A stretch of 64,000 bases of DNA from Schistocerca nitens (GCF_023898315.1 NC_064614.1:377641348-377705347), one strand, 5' to 3'. Shown: positions 10,772-23,177, counted from the stretch's first letter. Program-made: numbers and translations. Notes: generated by a model from the sequence alone, not told the origin.

Positions 10772-12408
10772 GGAGTAAGTTATTTTGATCTATCACTCTA
10801 GTGTTAAGATCTGACATCGGTATTAGACATTTCCTAACTTTACTGTAGTATTTTTTCTGCTTGAGCTTTATCATGTTTACATAAAAAGTAATTGCATTTG
10901 CCAGGCATAGTTCTACTGAATTTTACATTGTATTAAGCCAGTTATACTACTGACTTAGCTCAAAGAAAAAGGTTTGGCCAGACAAGTAATGTACAATGAA
11001 GAATAATTATTTTGAATGAGGATATGAACAAAAAGTAGGGTTTAGGGACAACAGATTTAGGTAGGACTTTCTTGGAAACAAATGATGAACTAAGGGAGAT
11101 CTCAGAGAAGTACAGAAAATTTTGTTTGCAAATCAAATACTATAAATACTGCAGTACCAAATGTCATACTGAAAACAAACCCTGTCCTTTCCTTTTGTGT
11201 TATTCCGCTATGTGTTTGTGTACCCTTGTGTATTTGTGTTCTTCCTGTCTTTATGTGTTTATCTGACAAGAGTTATGTTGTAGAATTTTTCTAATACTAA
11301 GCTACATTCACTATGATGAGGAATACTGTTATCCTCAAAAATAATTTGCATTAGTAATATGTTATTTACTTTGTATAGATGTTTAGACATTTTTTATTCT
11401 GTTCTGTTTTAATGCTCATGTATGAAGTTAATGTTTCGAAATCTATTCTCATCATTTTATTTATTTACTTATGTCATAATTCCTGTAACACTGATGTATA
11501 TGTTTATTTCTATTCTTTTGTAAAGGCTATATTACTACAAATGTTATCTGTATTATTATGTTATTTAATGATGTTTTCTGTACCTTCGTAATTGTATTAT
11601 CATGTTGTAAATTTATAATTGTATAGACACCAGTTCTTCTAATTAAGTTTCATTTCACTGCACACATTTCTGTTTGGTAATAGTACATGCACAATATGTG
11701 AGAAGTTAAAAAAAAAAGGGGGGGACTGTTAGTGCTCGCACGTGTGTTGATGATTCAGCAAGGGACTGGTTAATAGCATTGCTCGTTTTAAGGACATTTA
11801 ATTCTTTTTTTTTTTTTTTTTGTGATTGCACAAGATGTGGTTCATGGACTTGCTCTATTACCCGCAAGACGCTTCGATGTCGCAACGGATGGCTGCTAGC
11901 CATCTCTACAAGGCCTGCAGTGGGTCTACACCTTTCATGGCCCACCAATACAATTATTTCTATAAGAACTGCAGTGGGTCTGCACCTCTAGTGGCAAACC
12001 AATTCCATAATCAATACCAGGACTGAAGTGGGTCTGGTCTGTGATGACCTACTTACCAACGTTCTTCAAGACTTCGACTGATTCTGCTGTAAGTTTGCTC
12101 TGTTGTGGCCCATTACCTGCCTGCATGTCAAGAGTCAGCACTGTCTTTCTGTTTGAAGGACAACACTACTTCCTCAAGGTTTCGTGGAATCCACTACTTC
12201 TGTGTGCATTTTACTGCTCAGACTGTGTACTACCGTGATGAATGATCAGGACTGTCTTTATGGTCTGTGCGAAAATTTTTGCTTTTGACCAACATTGTAT
12301 CAATAAGTGTGTACATTTGATATCTTTGTTATTGTAATTATGAAAAACTTTTCCGAATCAGTATTGGGCACTGTCCAAAACAATTTGTAAAATATTTTCT
12401 GGGGATCA
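10772..12408 (+). other. gypsy 3' region with imperfect 54-bp repeats
   Basis: AT-rich region with a G tract (GGGGGGACTG at about 11718) and a T run (11804-11821). At 11914, 11969 and 12023 there are three imperfect copies of CTGCAGTGGGTCT, spaced 55 and 54 bp apart. It ends in TTTTCTGGGGATCATGG, a degraded polypurine-tract-like stretch just before the LTR. No convincing coding frame. Confidence 0.45.
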
Positions 12409-12684
12409 TGGCTGTTTAGGTTTTTATGTTGGTAACGTCACGTAGCGCTCTGTATGAAAATCACTAGCTGTGCTGTGTGCAGTCTGTGGCTGGTTGGGCT
12501 CATTGTTGGAATATTCGCTATTGTTGTGTTGGGCAGTTGGATGTGAACAGTGAATAGCGCAGCGCAGTTGGAGGTGAGCCGCCAGCAGTGGTGGATGTGG
12601 AGAGAGATGCCAGAGTTTTGAGTTTTGAGCAGACGATTTGGACGTGTGTCCGCCAGAAAAAGGAAATTTTTAAAGATGGATGTC

Positions 12685-12743
<59 letters not shown>

Positions 12744-13131
12744 TTTTGAACGCTATTAAGGTAAATACATTGTTTGTTCTGTATTAAAATCTTTCATTTG
12801 CTAACTATGCCTATCAGTAGTTAGAAACTTTTATTTAGCTGGCAGTATTGGCGCTCGCTGTATTGCAGTAGTTCGAGTAACGAAGATTTTTGTGAGGTAA
12901 GTGATTCATGAAAGGTATAGGTTATTGTTAGGGCCATTCGTTTGAAGGGATTATTGAAAGTCAGATTGCGTTGCGCTAAAAAGAAATATCGTTTCTCAGT
13001 TTAGTGATGACCAGAATAACTAAAGAGAGAACTGTCTGAGTACGTCCAGTTTCGCGCAGCTGTCTGAAAATCAAATAACGTAAGAGGTTTATCAGCACAG
13101 TCATTTTTAAATTTTTATAAGGGTAAGTTAC
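12409..13131 (+). repeat. 3' LTR of gypsy-type element
   Basis: Starts GGCTGTTTAGGTTTTTATG and matches the 5' LTR at 2941 and, inverted, the LTRs at 37.0-38.7 kb. An (AT)n microsatellite at about 12686-12741 has expanded inside it. The right end is near GGGTAAGTTAC at ~13131. Beyond ~12985 it follows a longer variant of the LTR than the copies at 37 kb. Confidence 0.7.
12686..12741. repeat. (AT)n microsatellite
   Basis: About 27 AT dinucleotides inside the 3' LTR. The other LTR copies have only a short ATATAT stretch here. Confidence 0.95.
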
Positions 13132-16100
13132 ACTGTGTAAACAAATAGGAGGTACGTACATTTGGAGGTCCTTTCGTTAGACGTCACTGTTGCAAACTGA
13201 CACTACTCACGACACGTATACAGATCTGAATGCAGGGAACAGACACATCAATGACTGGACGGAAAGTTCATCATTTTGTGAAAAAAAGGGACCAAATGTA
13301 ATTTCAATCACGATCCCCCCCCCCCCCCTTTGCAGTCGAACAACGTGATTAAACAACAACGATGAGTCGATCATTAGCGTTGCTCTACATTGCACACATT
13401 AAATTTAGACTGTTTACTGTTTCTGTTTTTCTTCTTTTTCCACAGTTCACTGCACTTTCCTACTGTTTTAATGTTTAATCTGTGTTCAGTTTTTGACGGA
13501 CGGTCCAGTGAGCACAATTACCACTAAATCTGAAGGGTGTGTGATGGGGAATTTCCCTTGTTAGAACTACCTGCAGCTTCCGCTAGACGCAGGTCGATGG
13601 TCCATGCCTAACTAGACCTAATACCCTAATACTGATGGGAGCTGAACCGATGCCTTCCAACCTTGAACCTTCTGCTGGCTGACCTCAACCGACTCCAGGG
13701 TGCTTCTTGGAGGTCTTAAATTGCTGCTCACTGCTGAAGCCACCTGTTTCCTGACCTACTACCGCTGGCTGCTGGCGTCCTGTTGCACCACACATTTGCT
13801 GTTAATGAGACGCTGTCGCAGTTTCGCCCGCCAGGTTCGACCACAAGCGACTCCATTCCACAGGTGTTGTGCAAAACACGGGCTCTGCCGTCTGGAGGCA
13901 CCGTACACAACCGAGACGACGCCTTCGCCTGCTGCATGAATGCTACTTAAGAGGTAGACCTCGTTGTAAAAATAAAGAAGTTTCTCTCGGATGTCTACTT
14001 TACTTTAATGATCATCCCAAGAACACAAGAAACTCTTTTATTCAATTCGAAGGCGGTCTGTGAGAAAGTGTCTCGGATAACCATTCACAGCAGGAAATTG
14101 ACGACACGTAGTTTCAACTACGGCCTAAAAGGCGTTATGGATGTTTTGAACCTGCTTAAACTTGAGATAGGACAGGACTATTATAGCTTCTGCTCGAAAC
14201 GAGACGAAATGCGTATCGAACGAGCAGAGAAACAGATGATAGGAACCGCCGACGAGACCTGCAGGACCTCCTTGGCGACGAAGAAGATGGAGGAAGACCT
14301 CTTTTGGTTCTCCAAGGATCGCTTTATATTCCAGGTACCGCTGACTCTAGGTATATTTAACTCAAGTATGAAAATTGTAATCAGATACTTTAAACGCGTT
14401 TTCCTCTGAAGAGTGTTTTTTAAACTGGCGGGAAACATAACTTGAAAAGAGTACATACAGTTTTCATCGAAAATTGAAATCTCTATCAGAGTACGTTGAC
14501 TCTTGAGATACTTTCAAAAGTCTGTATTCGGTGCACGCATTTGTCTATGTGTTGTGGGCACGAAAAATGAGATTTGTTTCAAAATCTCGCGATTTTGTTA
14601 AACCTTAATATTTTTCAATTATTCTATGTATTTTGACAGAAAATATATTGAAAATGACATCCAAAATTATGTTATTACAGGTTAACGAGACAGCTTCGGG
14701 AATTCTCGCCGATGAGCAACGTTCCAGCCGCAAAGGATCCTTCCACTTGGTGTACGAATTACACGGAGCGTCCAGTGTGGACACATAAATGATTTCTTAA
14801 AGACAAAAGTGTAAGGAATAAACTACATGATCAGATTTAGCATTACCTTTCATTTTACTAAAAAATACGGAAATTACCTATTTTTCATCTGTTCGAAGAA
14901 AACCACGTTGTTCCTTTCACTGCCTTAACGACTCCTCGACGGATGATGAACTGGTTCTTCGAACCTGCTACCCTTCCTACCATACCACAACGTCATTGTG
15001 ACCAGATACGAGGTCTGTAACACTCGGACCATCCTGACCCAACTACAGTACATAATATTCAGTAATCTATACTTTTACCATTTTTTATGTTGTGACTTGA
15101 CATTTTGGAGAATGTTTGGTCAAATTATAAATTGACTGCTCGTCTTCGCTTGGCTTGTCACTTATGAGTTACATCTGGACTATCCCTAGCAGTAGTCTTG
15201 CAGTAGTCCGTCAAAATAGTAGGACACCACTTCCCTGCATACTTTCTTTTATAACTGCGTTATCCTGATGAAAGCGCTTTTCATGACCGTCGGAAACTGT
15301 TCCGCAATTTTTAGGGAATAAATCGAGGTGAGTATGAAGGAATTCTATTTCAGAGACATGTTACAGCCAAACTTTACGTAATGTAAACTGTTCCTCCATA
15401 GTCGTCTTATAATTCTATGCACTCGTATTTCCTAAGGAATTAAAAATAAATATTTTTTAAAGTTTCCCAGGCAGCCTTTCCATCAGTACGCAACATTTTA
15501 TCAAAATCTTGTCTCTGAAAATATTTCGAATCTCTGGGCCAATGAAGAGATCCTTTAACATTTGATTCAAACACATAAAAGATCTTTTCCTTAAAGTACT
15601 TACATGCCTCGTTTTCGTGACTATAAAAAAGTAATCATGACTTATATAAAAATCACTTTACAATAAAACATAACGACAAATTAAATCACTGTCACCTACG
15701 GTACTAACTAAACTGATATGATGGGAGTACTGAATAATATGTTTATTATATTGTTTCGTTGTTGTTATGTTTAAAAGTTATACATACGTCGGCAGCAAAT
15801 TTTTTCTTTTATTCTTTATCGATGAAAAAGTTTGTCAAAAAATAGAATTAAGTTTCAATTTCTTTTGTGATATTCGTAATCAGTACTATCCAACTAATAA
15901 CATTTAGCTAGTTCATGCCATTTAAATTTTGACTGTTGCATGGTGTCATCGATAATGATACGTAGAATGGAAAATTCTTCAAAAACGTTTTGTATTCATT
16001 TAATGTGGTGCGTAAGAGAAAAGCACCAGGCTAAGTCCATTTTCGGGTAGAACTGAGTGTCAATCCCTGTAGAATGATGATCTGCTTCCATTTACGAGTG

Positions 16101-16699
16101 GAAAATTGCGAACACGTAGACAGATGAAGAGCTGTTATTGTGTGGTGAAAGTTTTTCTGAACTGCAATTCTGAGAGGTTAAAACCGTGATACTTATTACA
16201 TGTCTTTGTTTAGCGTTGTTTTGTTGGCGTGTATAAACTTCTCGCGAGTGTTCTTTGGGGTATCGACAATGTCGTAAGAGACTATAAAGATCGATCGACG
16301 AACAAAAGAAAGGCAGAATACCAGTCAAATGTCCCACTTTAGTTCACGAATGAAATGGTATAGTCATTATGTGGATATCCCTGCAACACGTTTAGCTTAA
16401 AATGTATTTTTGTGACAACTGGCGCAGAAAGACGTGAAATAATGCGTAATTTCAATCACATAGCATGAGAAGAACTTGATATATAATCTGTGTTATTAAT
16501 CAGATGATTTGAATGTTATGAAAATGTTTGACTGTCTAACGTACGTTATCCAACCAAACTAGTGCCTTATGATACCAGCAATGAGACTTTTAACAAAAAA
16601 ATCCACTGTTATTTTCGGTTTATGTAACCAAAATGCCGACCAGGACCTCAGAAACGCGAAGTTCGGAAATCGTACAGGGCTTTAAAGACGCGGACCAAA
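13132..16699. other. mostly unrecognised sequence
   Basis: Contains a C run at about 13316-13328, a moderately GC-rich stretch at 13560-13940 and one 133-codon frame at 14008-14409 (listed separately). No SINE or other repeat that I recognise occurs in these 3.5 kb, which is unusual for this window. Confidence 0.4.
14008..14409 (+). pseudogene. unidentified 133-codon frame, possible transposase remnant
   Basis: The frame encodes a segment with GLKGVMDVLNLLKLEIGQ followed by a charged helix (RIERAEKQMIGTADET). This pattern loosely resembles the end of Mutator-like transposase domains found in insects, where a short conserved 'leucine-rich helix then AEK...EAR' region occurs. The first ~30 codons and the last ~35 show no such pattern, so the frame is probably fortuitous at both ends. 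No TIR or neighbour supports the assignment. Confidence 0.22.
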
Positions 16700-17260
16700 T
16701 TAGAAAATCAGAGCAAATTCCACCTGTGCAGTATTTTCACCACCTTAAAGTGATTAACAATGACAATAATTATTAGAAAGGTACAGCATACAACATGACA
16801 GCCAGAAAACCATGGATCAAGGAAGTCGGTAAGAAGCGTTACTCCCTGGCTTCTGAAAAGTATTTGAGGCAGCACCACAACAAGGCTTACTGACGAAAGT
16901 ATGAACTTATGGGCTATCGAACTAAACTGAGACGAGGGTTTCAGCAGGTTATCTTTGATGGTGTCACTGACAGATGTGGAAGAAACTTTAGACACGCCCC
17001 AGGAAAGATAGTGAGACTTCTGCTGTTCATGGTGTAGTTAATGATCTGGAATGTTAACAGCTACATCATACCCTTTTCAGATGATTTAGTTATCTACACA
17101 TCTATTATAAAAAAACTGCTGAAGAAAGGTGCATAAATGTTGTCAGATCTTGTAAATTGTTACAAGCAAGGTCGATCCAAGGAAATGACGATGCTACAAT
17201 TGCGTGGTAGCGGGTTAAAGACACAGCCTGTACAACAGCAGGAACGTCCGTCTCACAGCC
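16700..17260 (+). pseudogene. decayed LINE reverse-transcriptase segment
   Basis: Around 17065-17105 the plus strand reads NSYIIPFSDDLVIYTS, a close match to the catalytic FADD box of insect LINE reverse transcriptases (Ala changed to Ser). Degraded upstream codons fit the usual order. Stops and frameshifts are frequent, no 3' tail is recognisable and the boundaries are approximate. Confidence 0.45.
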
Positions 17261-18680
17261 AATATCGCTAGAATAATTACGATGAATGTGGTACATCTCT
17301 CGATGTATTGGCCAGAAAATACATTAGAAGTGCTACCAGCCCACAACCTCCTCTACCTATACGGCACCTAAAACCTGACCTTCTCCATTTTGCATGAAGT
17401 TACTCCTATGCAGAAGCTAATATCACTCCTCAGCAAATGCTCCAGCATGTATGGCACTACCATGATAAAAAGAGCGATAAATACATAACCGTGAGTCTCT
17501 CGGCTTCTGATACCGTTGTGCACTCGACTTTGCTTTGTGTAACCTGTAACTATTTTAAGCGAAAAACTGCTCGACCATATGAGCTCCCACTGCATTATCT
17601 CCCAACAGACTGGGTGAATCTTTAATTAGCTTCAAAGGAAAAGGGATAAGCAGAACTACCGATCAACGTGATGTGTGTGGTAGTACCATATGTGGTTTCT
17701 GAGGTAGTGTAGTATTAAGGATACGTTTTTGTGGAAAAGCGTAAGGGAATCTTTTTCCGCAAAGACAGAATTCCGTTTGATGTATGACAACTGCGCGATA
17801 CGAAACAGCCTGACACTGAGAAATAACACGTACAAGAAATTAGTTGCGTGATACCATGTGCCGCTGCATTAATATGCCAATGATGCACGTGGTTTATGGT
17901 ACTTAGAGTAATGAAAGGGAAGGAATGTATTATTTTTAATGTCAAACCATAAAACACGTGTCAGGTTTGTTTTGTTCAAGAAATGTAAACATGTCACAGT
18001 CTAGGAACCAAATAAAAAAAAAAAGGAATGAATGTAGAACTACTGCTCCATAGGGATTATGAACTCACCTGCGTCAATCAACAGAACGGAGTAATAGAGT
18101 AGGAAGCAGTACTCAGTCTGATGTCCAGACTCCGTTACACAGGAAGGACAACGGAAACACAAAAAACAGAGCAAATTTGCTCATCCCCACCCAGTGGCGA
18201 CACTCTGCTGCCCCATCGTGCTACAAGCTCCGGGGTGGGAGTACTACCGTTGGAGAAATACTAACTAATCAGTTCAAATATATAACAACCCCCTCCCCTC
18301 TAGCCCTCAAAATCGTACCCTCGCCCTCAGGTGTTTGTTATACCCTACAGTATCTAGGTGTGGACATGAGTCTGAACGCCACAATCTATGTCAACCGTTA
18401 AATTCGAGATGAAGATTACTGCAGAATCAAATAGAGCAGCCAGCCCACTTCCACGGACTTGGACTCCAATAGCTGCAGACATCTCCCTGAGCTGTAGTTA
18501 GTATGCAGACAACTTGGCGCCTTCGCACCACCGGGTCACTTGCGAACTCAAGCGACTAAATTTCAGAGTAAGTGGTTCAAGAATATTTTTTGACTACTTT
18601 AGTAAAAAGGACCCGTGATCTACGAGGGCTCGTTACTCAACAAAAACGCAAATATGATTTGTTCGGTTTTCTACCTCAGT
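17261..18680. other. no recognised feature
   Basis: No coding frame above ~80 codons and no known repeat. A GC-richer stretch near 18180-18330 is unassigned. Confidence 0.35.
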
Positions 18681-18692
18681 CACTTTTGCTTC

Positions 18693-18898
18693 AAAAATGG
18701 CTCTGAGCACTATGGGACTTAAGAGCTATGGTCATCAGTCCCCTAGAACTTAGAACTACTTAAACCTAACTAACCTAAGGACAACACACAACACCCAGTC
18801 ATCACGAGGCAGAGAAAAACTCTGACCCCGCCAGGAATCGAACCCGGGACCCCGTGTTCGGGAAGCGAGAACGCTACCGCGAGATCACGAGCTGCGGA
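18693..18898 (-). mobile_element. chimeric SINE: foreign tRNA head on class A tail
   Basis: The left half is the standard class A tail (CTCTGAGCACTATGGGACTT through CCTAACTAACCTAAGG). The right half is a different tRNA-like head: on the minus strand CGCGGTAGCGTTCTCGC, CCCGGGTTCGATTCC as B box, then TTTTTCTCTGCC. A perfect 12-bp duplication, CACTTTTGCTTC, at 18681-18692 and 18899-18910 shows that the whole chimera inserted as one unit. A related head occurs in the SINE at 39526. Confidence 0.88.
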
Positions 18899-18910
18899 CA
18901 CTTTTGCTTC

Positions 18911-19726
18911 TCTGGTGACGACTGCAGACAAGTGAAAAGCCAGTAATATACAATCAGCAAACGCTGCACCACGAAACACATGGTGGTAAAGTACTGTGAT
19001 GTAGCTAACGATGATGCAGCAACAGCTCAACATACCGTAGTTACGACATTCTTGCATTGCATTAAGTGAACACATACACAACGTTCATAATGGCCAACAG
19101 TTCACAGTAAACGTATCCATATTTCTCTGCATTACTCTCACACTACAACTAGCACTGTTTCGAAAACAAATCCTAGTCAGGGTGAAGCAGTCCCGAATCC
19201 AAGCATGAGGGCGTCCAAAGTCAACTGGGCAGCCCTGTTGTCAGCAACAAGGGCAACGCGTGAATGAAGCCCACACCGCCAACATTTCTGCTGTTTGGCA
19301 GATATGTTCAGTGAACTACTGTGTAAGCGTCCTGCTTCTCTTTCAACGAAACGCATGTGTGACAGTAAGATGCCCTGAAAACGTATCCCTTTTTATACGC
19401 AATACTGACCCAAGATATAATCGTTAAGGCTAGCTGATAATGGTTTTCTAATCATTTTCAGGAGCCAGAGATACTTTGCGCACTAGGAGTAAACCAGGAC
19501 ATGAGTGAATATTGGAATACCTTTCAATCATTCTTAGTTCTCGACGGGTCGTAACCTAATTTGGTGTCTGTATAGGTGAGTGTCCTTATTGGTAGATGAC
19601 GCCCAAAGTGTGTGTGAACCTCATACTGGACACCTAAAATATGTACACACATAAAAATGAAAAGTAACACGTCGAACATAATCTGGAAAACAGCACACAA
19701 TCTCAAAGTATGAGCAGCACTACTTA
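18911..19726. other. no recognised feature
   Basis: No frame above ~60 codons and no repeat that I can name. Confidence 0.35.
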
Positions 19727-20542
19727 CAGGGTGGCAATTGTTTAACTACATGAAAATACGTAAATCAGTGCACACACTTTATTCAACATGTAAACGTCAC
19801 AAAAGATATTCACATTTACGTTATGGCCTCTTCAATATGCCTGCCATTATTGACGCTGATGCGACACTGACGAGTAGCGAAATTCTACGTGACGTGCTGA
19901 AGTGTGCTGTCGATGACCTCCTGAATAGCTGTTTTTAGCTCAGAAATGGTTTTCGGGCTGTTACTGTACACTTTGTCTTTAATATAGCCCCACAAGAAGA
20001 ATTAGAATGTGTTCAGATCCGGAGGAGGCCAATCGAGGCCCATGTCAGTGGCCTCTGGGTACCCCAGAGCCAGAAGGCGGTCCCCGAAGTGCTCTTGGCG
20101 GAACATCAAACACTCTCGTGCTTCGACTGGGTCAACCTCAGGTTTGCATGAACCACTTCTTGCCGAAATCAGGGTCACTTTGGATAATGGGAACGAAATC
20201 ATCTTCCAAAACCTTCACGTATTGTTCGGTAGTCACTGTGTCCTCAAGGAATATCGCGCCCATTATTCCGCGACTGGACACTGCACACCACGCAGTCATC
20301 CGTTGAGGATGAAGAGACTTCTTGATCGCGAAATGAGGATTCTCTGTCCCCCAAATGCTCCAGTTTTGCTCATTGACGAACCCATCGAAATGAAATTGTT
20401 ATTCTTCGCTAAACAAAACCATGTATGTGCATACTAATTCTCATCATTCCCCGCGGCCAACCGTGCAGTTTGAATGTCCTAATGCGAACCGTTCAGAATT
20501 TATGACGATTTTATTTCATATAGTTCAATAATTGTCACCCTG
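19727..20542 (-). mobile_element. mariner-type element, internally deleted
   Basis: Bounded by TA on both sides (19725-19726, 20543-20544). Terminal inverted repeats are CAGGGTGGCAATTGTTTAAC on the left and, inverted, CAGGGTGACAATTATTGAAC on the right. The minus strand encodes pieces of an IS630-Tc1-mariner transposase: a segment before the second catalytic region (DTVTTEQYVKVLEDDFVPII) and the third acidic region (DMGLDWPPPDLNTF, then FLWGYIKDKVY), separated by frameshifts and stops. At 816 bp it lacks the N-terminal DNA-binding half of a ~1.3-kb element. Confidence 0.85.
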
Positions 20543-21369
20543 TACTTTTCGAGCTATAAGGGCCTGCAAAGATTTCAAAAAGCAGCTTCTGGTGGAAGTT
20601 TTGAAAAAGCTTCTGCTGAGGGCAGTTTTCCTTCGCATTGGGTAATGCTCCTGCTGAAGGTGTAATTCACAGTGATGTTCGTGTCCGAATTAAGTATGGA
20701 TTCGATAATGAATATAAGAGCACATGTGCATTTTAAATTTCAAATAGAAGGTAACACATTTCTTGTGGTGGACCGCGTGCTATACAAGTTCACGATATGC
20801 TAAATATCAAACAAAAGAAAAGCTCTACACACGTTTGAAGATTGTGAGCACATGCGTATTTGCGTGAACGTACTGGATACAGTACTCTAATCTCACGGAT
20901 GAATAAATGTAGTGCCGATACTGGACCACGATGAGGAAACATGATCTGCTTCTCTATACAGTGGATATTAAGTCTTGTCATAACTGAAGGAACAATTAAA
21001 GACCTGAAAACGTTGCAAACAAAATATTACACCAAGCTGCAAATACATGCAAGTTCACTGTAACTCTCGTAGCTCGTTATATGAAAATGTCCATCAGAAA
21101 GAATCCTCACTTAAAACAGCCAGCGTCCATAAGCACGCAAGCTGTGACACCAGTCGACTGTAAGCACCGAATACAGCACGACAAAGCGTCCAGACAAGAA
21201 GCTAGAGAAACAAAGAAAGAATGTTTTATGCGTCACTGAATGGGGCTTGCAACCATGCGACACTGCTCACTCAGGTCGCTAATTTGTCCATACACACTAT
21301 CTCTACAGTTTTCCTAGCAGACACGCCTTCACTTTAGCGGCAACCTATTACCCAGGTAGAAAGTGACAT
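20543..21369. other. no recognised feature
   Basis: No long frame and no known repeat between the mariner relic and the next LINE fragment. Confidence 0.35.
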
Positions 21370-21484
21370 TGTAACGGACTTGCGACTCTTTACTCGTTTA
21401 AGAGATTCTGCCTGCTCCTCACTAGTCCGTTCTGTGCTCCACTGCTGTGCGTTATGGGATCCTTACCTGATATGACGGATGGGG
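21370..21484 (+). mobile_element. LINE fragment, left of a Tc1 insertion
   Basis: TGCGACTCTTTACTCG, CTAGTCCGTTCT and TATGGGATCCTTACC match the region 1400-1510 of the LINE at 640-1905. The same LINE continues at 24787 after the Tc1 element, so the Tc1 inserted into this copy. Confidence 0.65.
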
Positions 21485-22286
21485 ACACCCAGTCACATTA
21501 ATGTGAGCACCGCCTATGTTCGACGTCGACGTGAACGTGCAATAAACACTAACAGAAGGATGGTGGCAGCATTAGCATTGAAGGGCATATAAACTGTGTT
21601 GTCTTGTCTGTGTGTGACGGTGAGGGAGGGGGGGGGGGGGACAGTGCAGTCGTTGGCATAATGTGGAAAAGAAGCACCTTATCTCACGTCAAAAAGGCAC
21701 AATCGCTGGCTTTCGCACCAAGGGTGGAATCACTTCCGAAAAGAAAAAAGCGCACTATTCCCTTTCATAGCGATGCACGAAACAAAAGGAATCAACGGTC
21801 GCGGGCCTTCCGCTGAAGAGGCCGCACCGCTCGAGCCGGAGCGTACCCTGCCAACTGGCCATGCTGGTAATGCAGAGGGACGTCTATAACAATGCCCAGT
21901 ATGCCACCATGCCATCACTACGAAGAGCGGGCTTGGCGTTCACCGCCGTTGTTAAAACGCAGAGGTGACCAACGCTGAGATCAACATGGACAGGAGGAGG
22001 GCAAGAGAAAGCGGGGAGAGGAGGAACTCTTCCATCAGGGTGAGTTCTTCTTTGTGAAGCAAGGCGTGGCACTGCTCTTCCTGCAACGTTCATTCGATGC
22101 GATCGAGAGTCAGCAGTGGAAGGCTGCCCATAGGGAGCAGGTTGCAGCCTTCATTACAGCCCTCGCCAAGGAGCAGCCGCCAAGACGTGTCTTGCCCCCA
22201 TCGGTGGATGCTCTGCTTCAGCATGTACGAGAAGATGACTCACCACCACTTTCGTACCTAGTCGACACTCGCATCTCGGAGCATCT

Positions 22287-22481
22287 GCCGGCCGCGGTGG
22301 CCGTGCGGTTCTAGGCGCTCCAGTTCGGAGCCGCGCTGCTGCTACGATCGCAGGTTCGACTCCTGCCTCGGGCATGGGTGTGTGTGATGTCCTTAGGTTA
22401 GTTAGGTTTAAGTAGTTCTAAGTTCTAGGGGACTGATGACCACAGCAGTCGAGTCCCATAGTGCTCAGAGCCATTTTTTTG
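22287..22481 (+). mobile_element. tRNA-derived SINE, class A
   Basis: Head GCCGGCCGCGGTGGCCGTG, tail ending GAGCCATTTTTTTG. Perfect 9-bp duplication GGAGCATCT at 22278-22286 and 22482-22490. It interrupts the unidentified coding-like stretch. Confidence 0.9.
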
Positions 22482-23177
22482 GGAGCATCTCACTAAACTT
22501 CCTGCCTTATCTATGAGTTCATGGCTCTTGGCTCCATTTGGGCGGCACTACTCCACATGACGTTCGTTGTCGCGTCCTGATGTCTTCGGCTGCAACACCT
22601 GGCCCGGATCAGTGGCTTGCTGACACCAGCTGTTTCCTCTCCAACTGGGGCTAAATGAACTGCACACAGCTCCACATTAATGGCCTTCCATCCAAAGCCG
22701 CTGTAGTCGTGGCTGGGAAGTCGAGGAAAGGTGCAAGGAAGGATGCAATGCCGTCGAGACCAGCAGCCGCGTTGTCCATACCCTGCAGCAAGACCCATGA
22801 CTTGCGCACAGAAAGGCACGACGCCGTCGTGAAAGTATATCCGGTGGGGTCTGGTACAGAAGGAGTTCAACACCTTTGTTGAGCCACACCTTTGAGCCCC
22901 ACCTCCAAATACCCACTGAACTACAGAGAGCGTTTTCCATATCATCGACGCCCAGGTTGTTGACGATCACTTGCGCCTCGACTGTTGTCACCGAGAGAAG
23001 GCCACCAAGTACGAGAAGGAGGACGTCTGTCGTGCTGTCCGCGATCTGCACTGAGACGCTGAACTGGAGAGGGCCATGGTCACCGTTATTTGCTAAGAGA
23101 CTCCTCAACCTAGTGCTCTTTGTACACGTATGTCAATTGGTACAAACTTCTCATTCTTTATTTATAAAATTATGATT

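Larger units (their letters stand above)
2941..13131 (+). mobile_element. degraded gypsy-type LTR retrotransposon
   Basis: A long LTR retrotransposon reading left to right. It has an LTR beginning TGTAAGTAGGCTG, gag, protease, RT, RNase H and integrase down to about 8375, then a ~4-kb AT-rich 3' region, a short G-rich tract (CTGGGGATCATGG) and a related LTR at 12409. The 5' LTR is joined directly to the middle of gag, so the LTR end, primer binding site and start of gag are deleted. Insertions inside it are a LINE 3' fragment (6002-6436), class A SINEs (6536-6594, 6884-7077, 7792-7994) and another SINE (10568-10760). Gag and pol carry many stops, frameshifts and lost catalytic residues, so it is dead. 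Confidence 0.8.

Noticed and set aside
15261..15305. CCTGATGAAAGC ... CGGAAAC as a hammerhead ribozyme
   Set aside because: The conserved core spacing is there, but I see no complementary helix II and no flanking helix I or III.
22511..23108. Two ~143-codon minus-strand frames
   Set aside because: No recognisable domain; the plus-strand frame reading across the SINE is the better coding candidate in this block.
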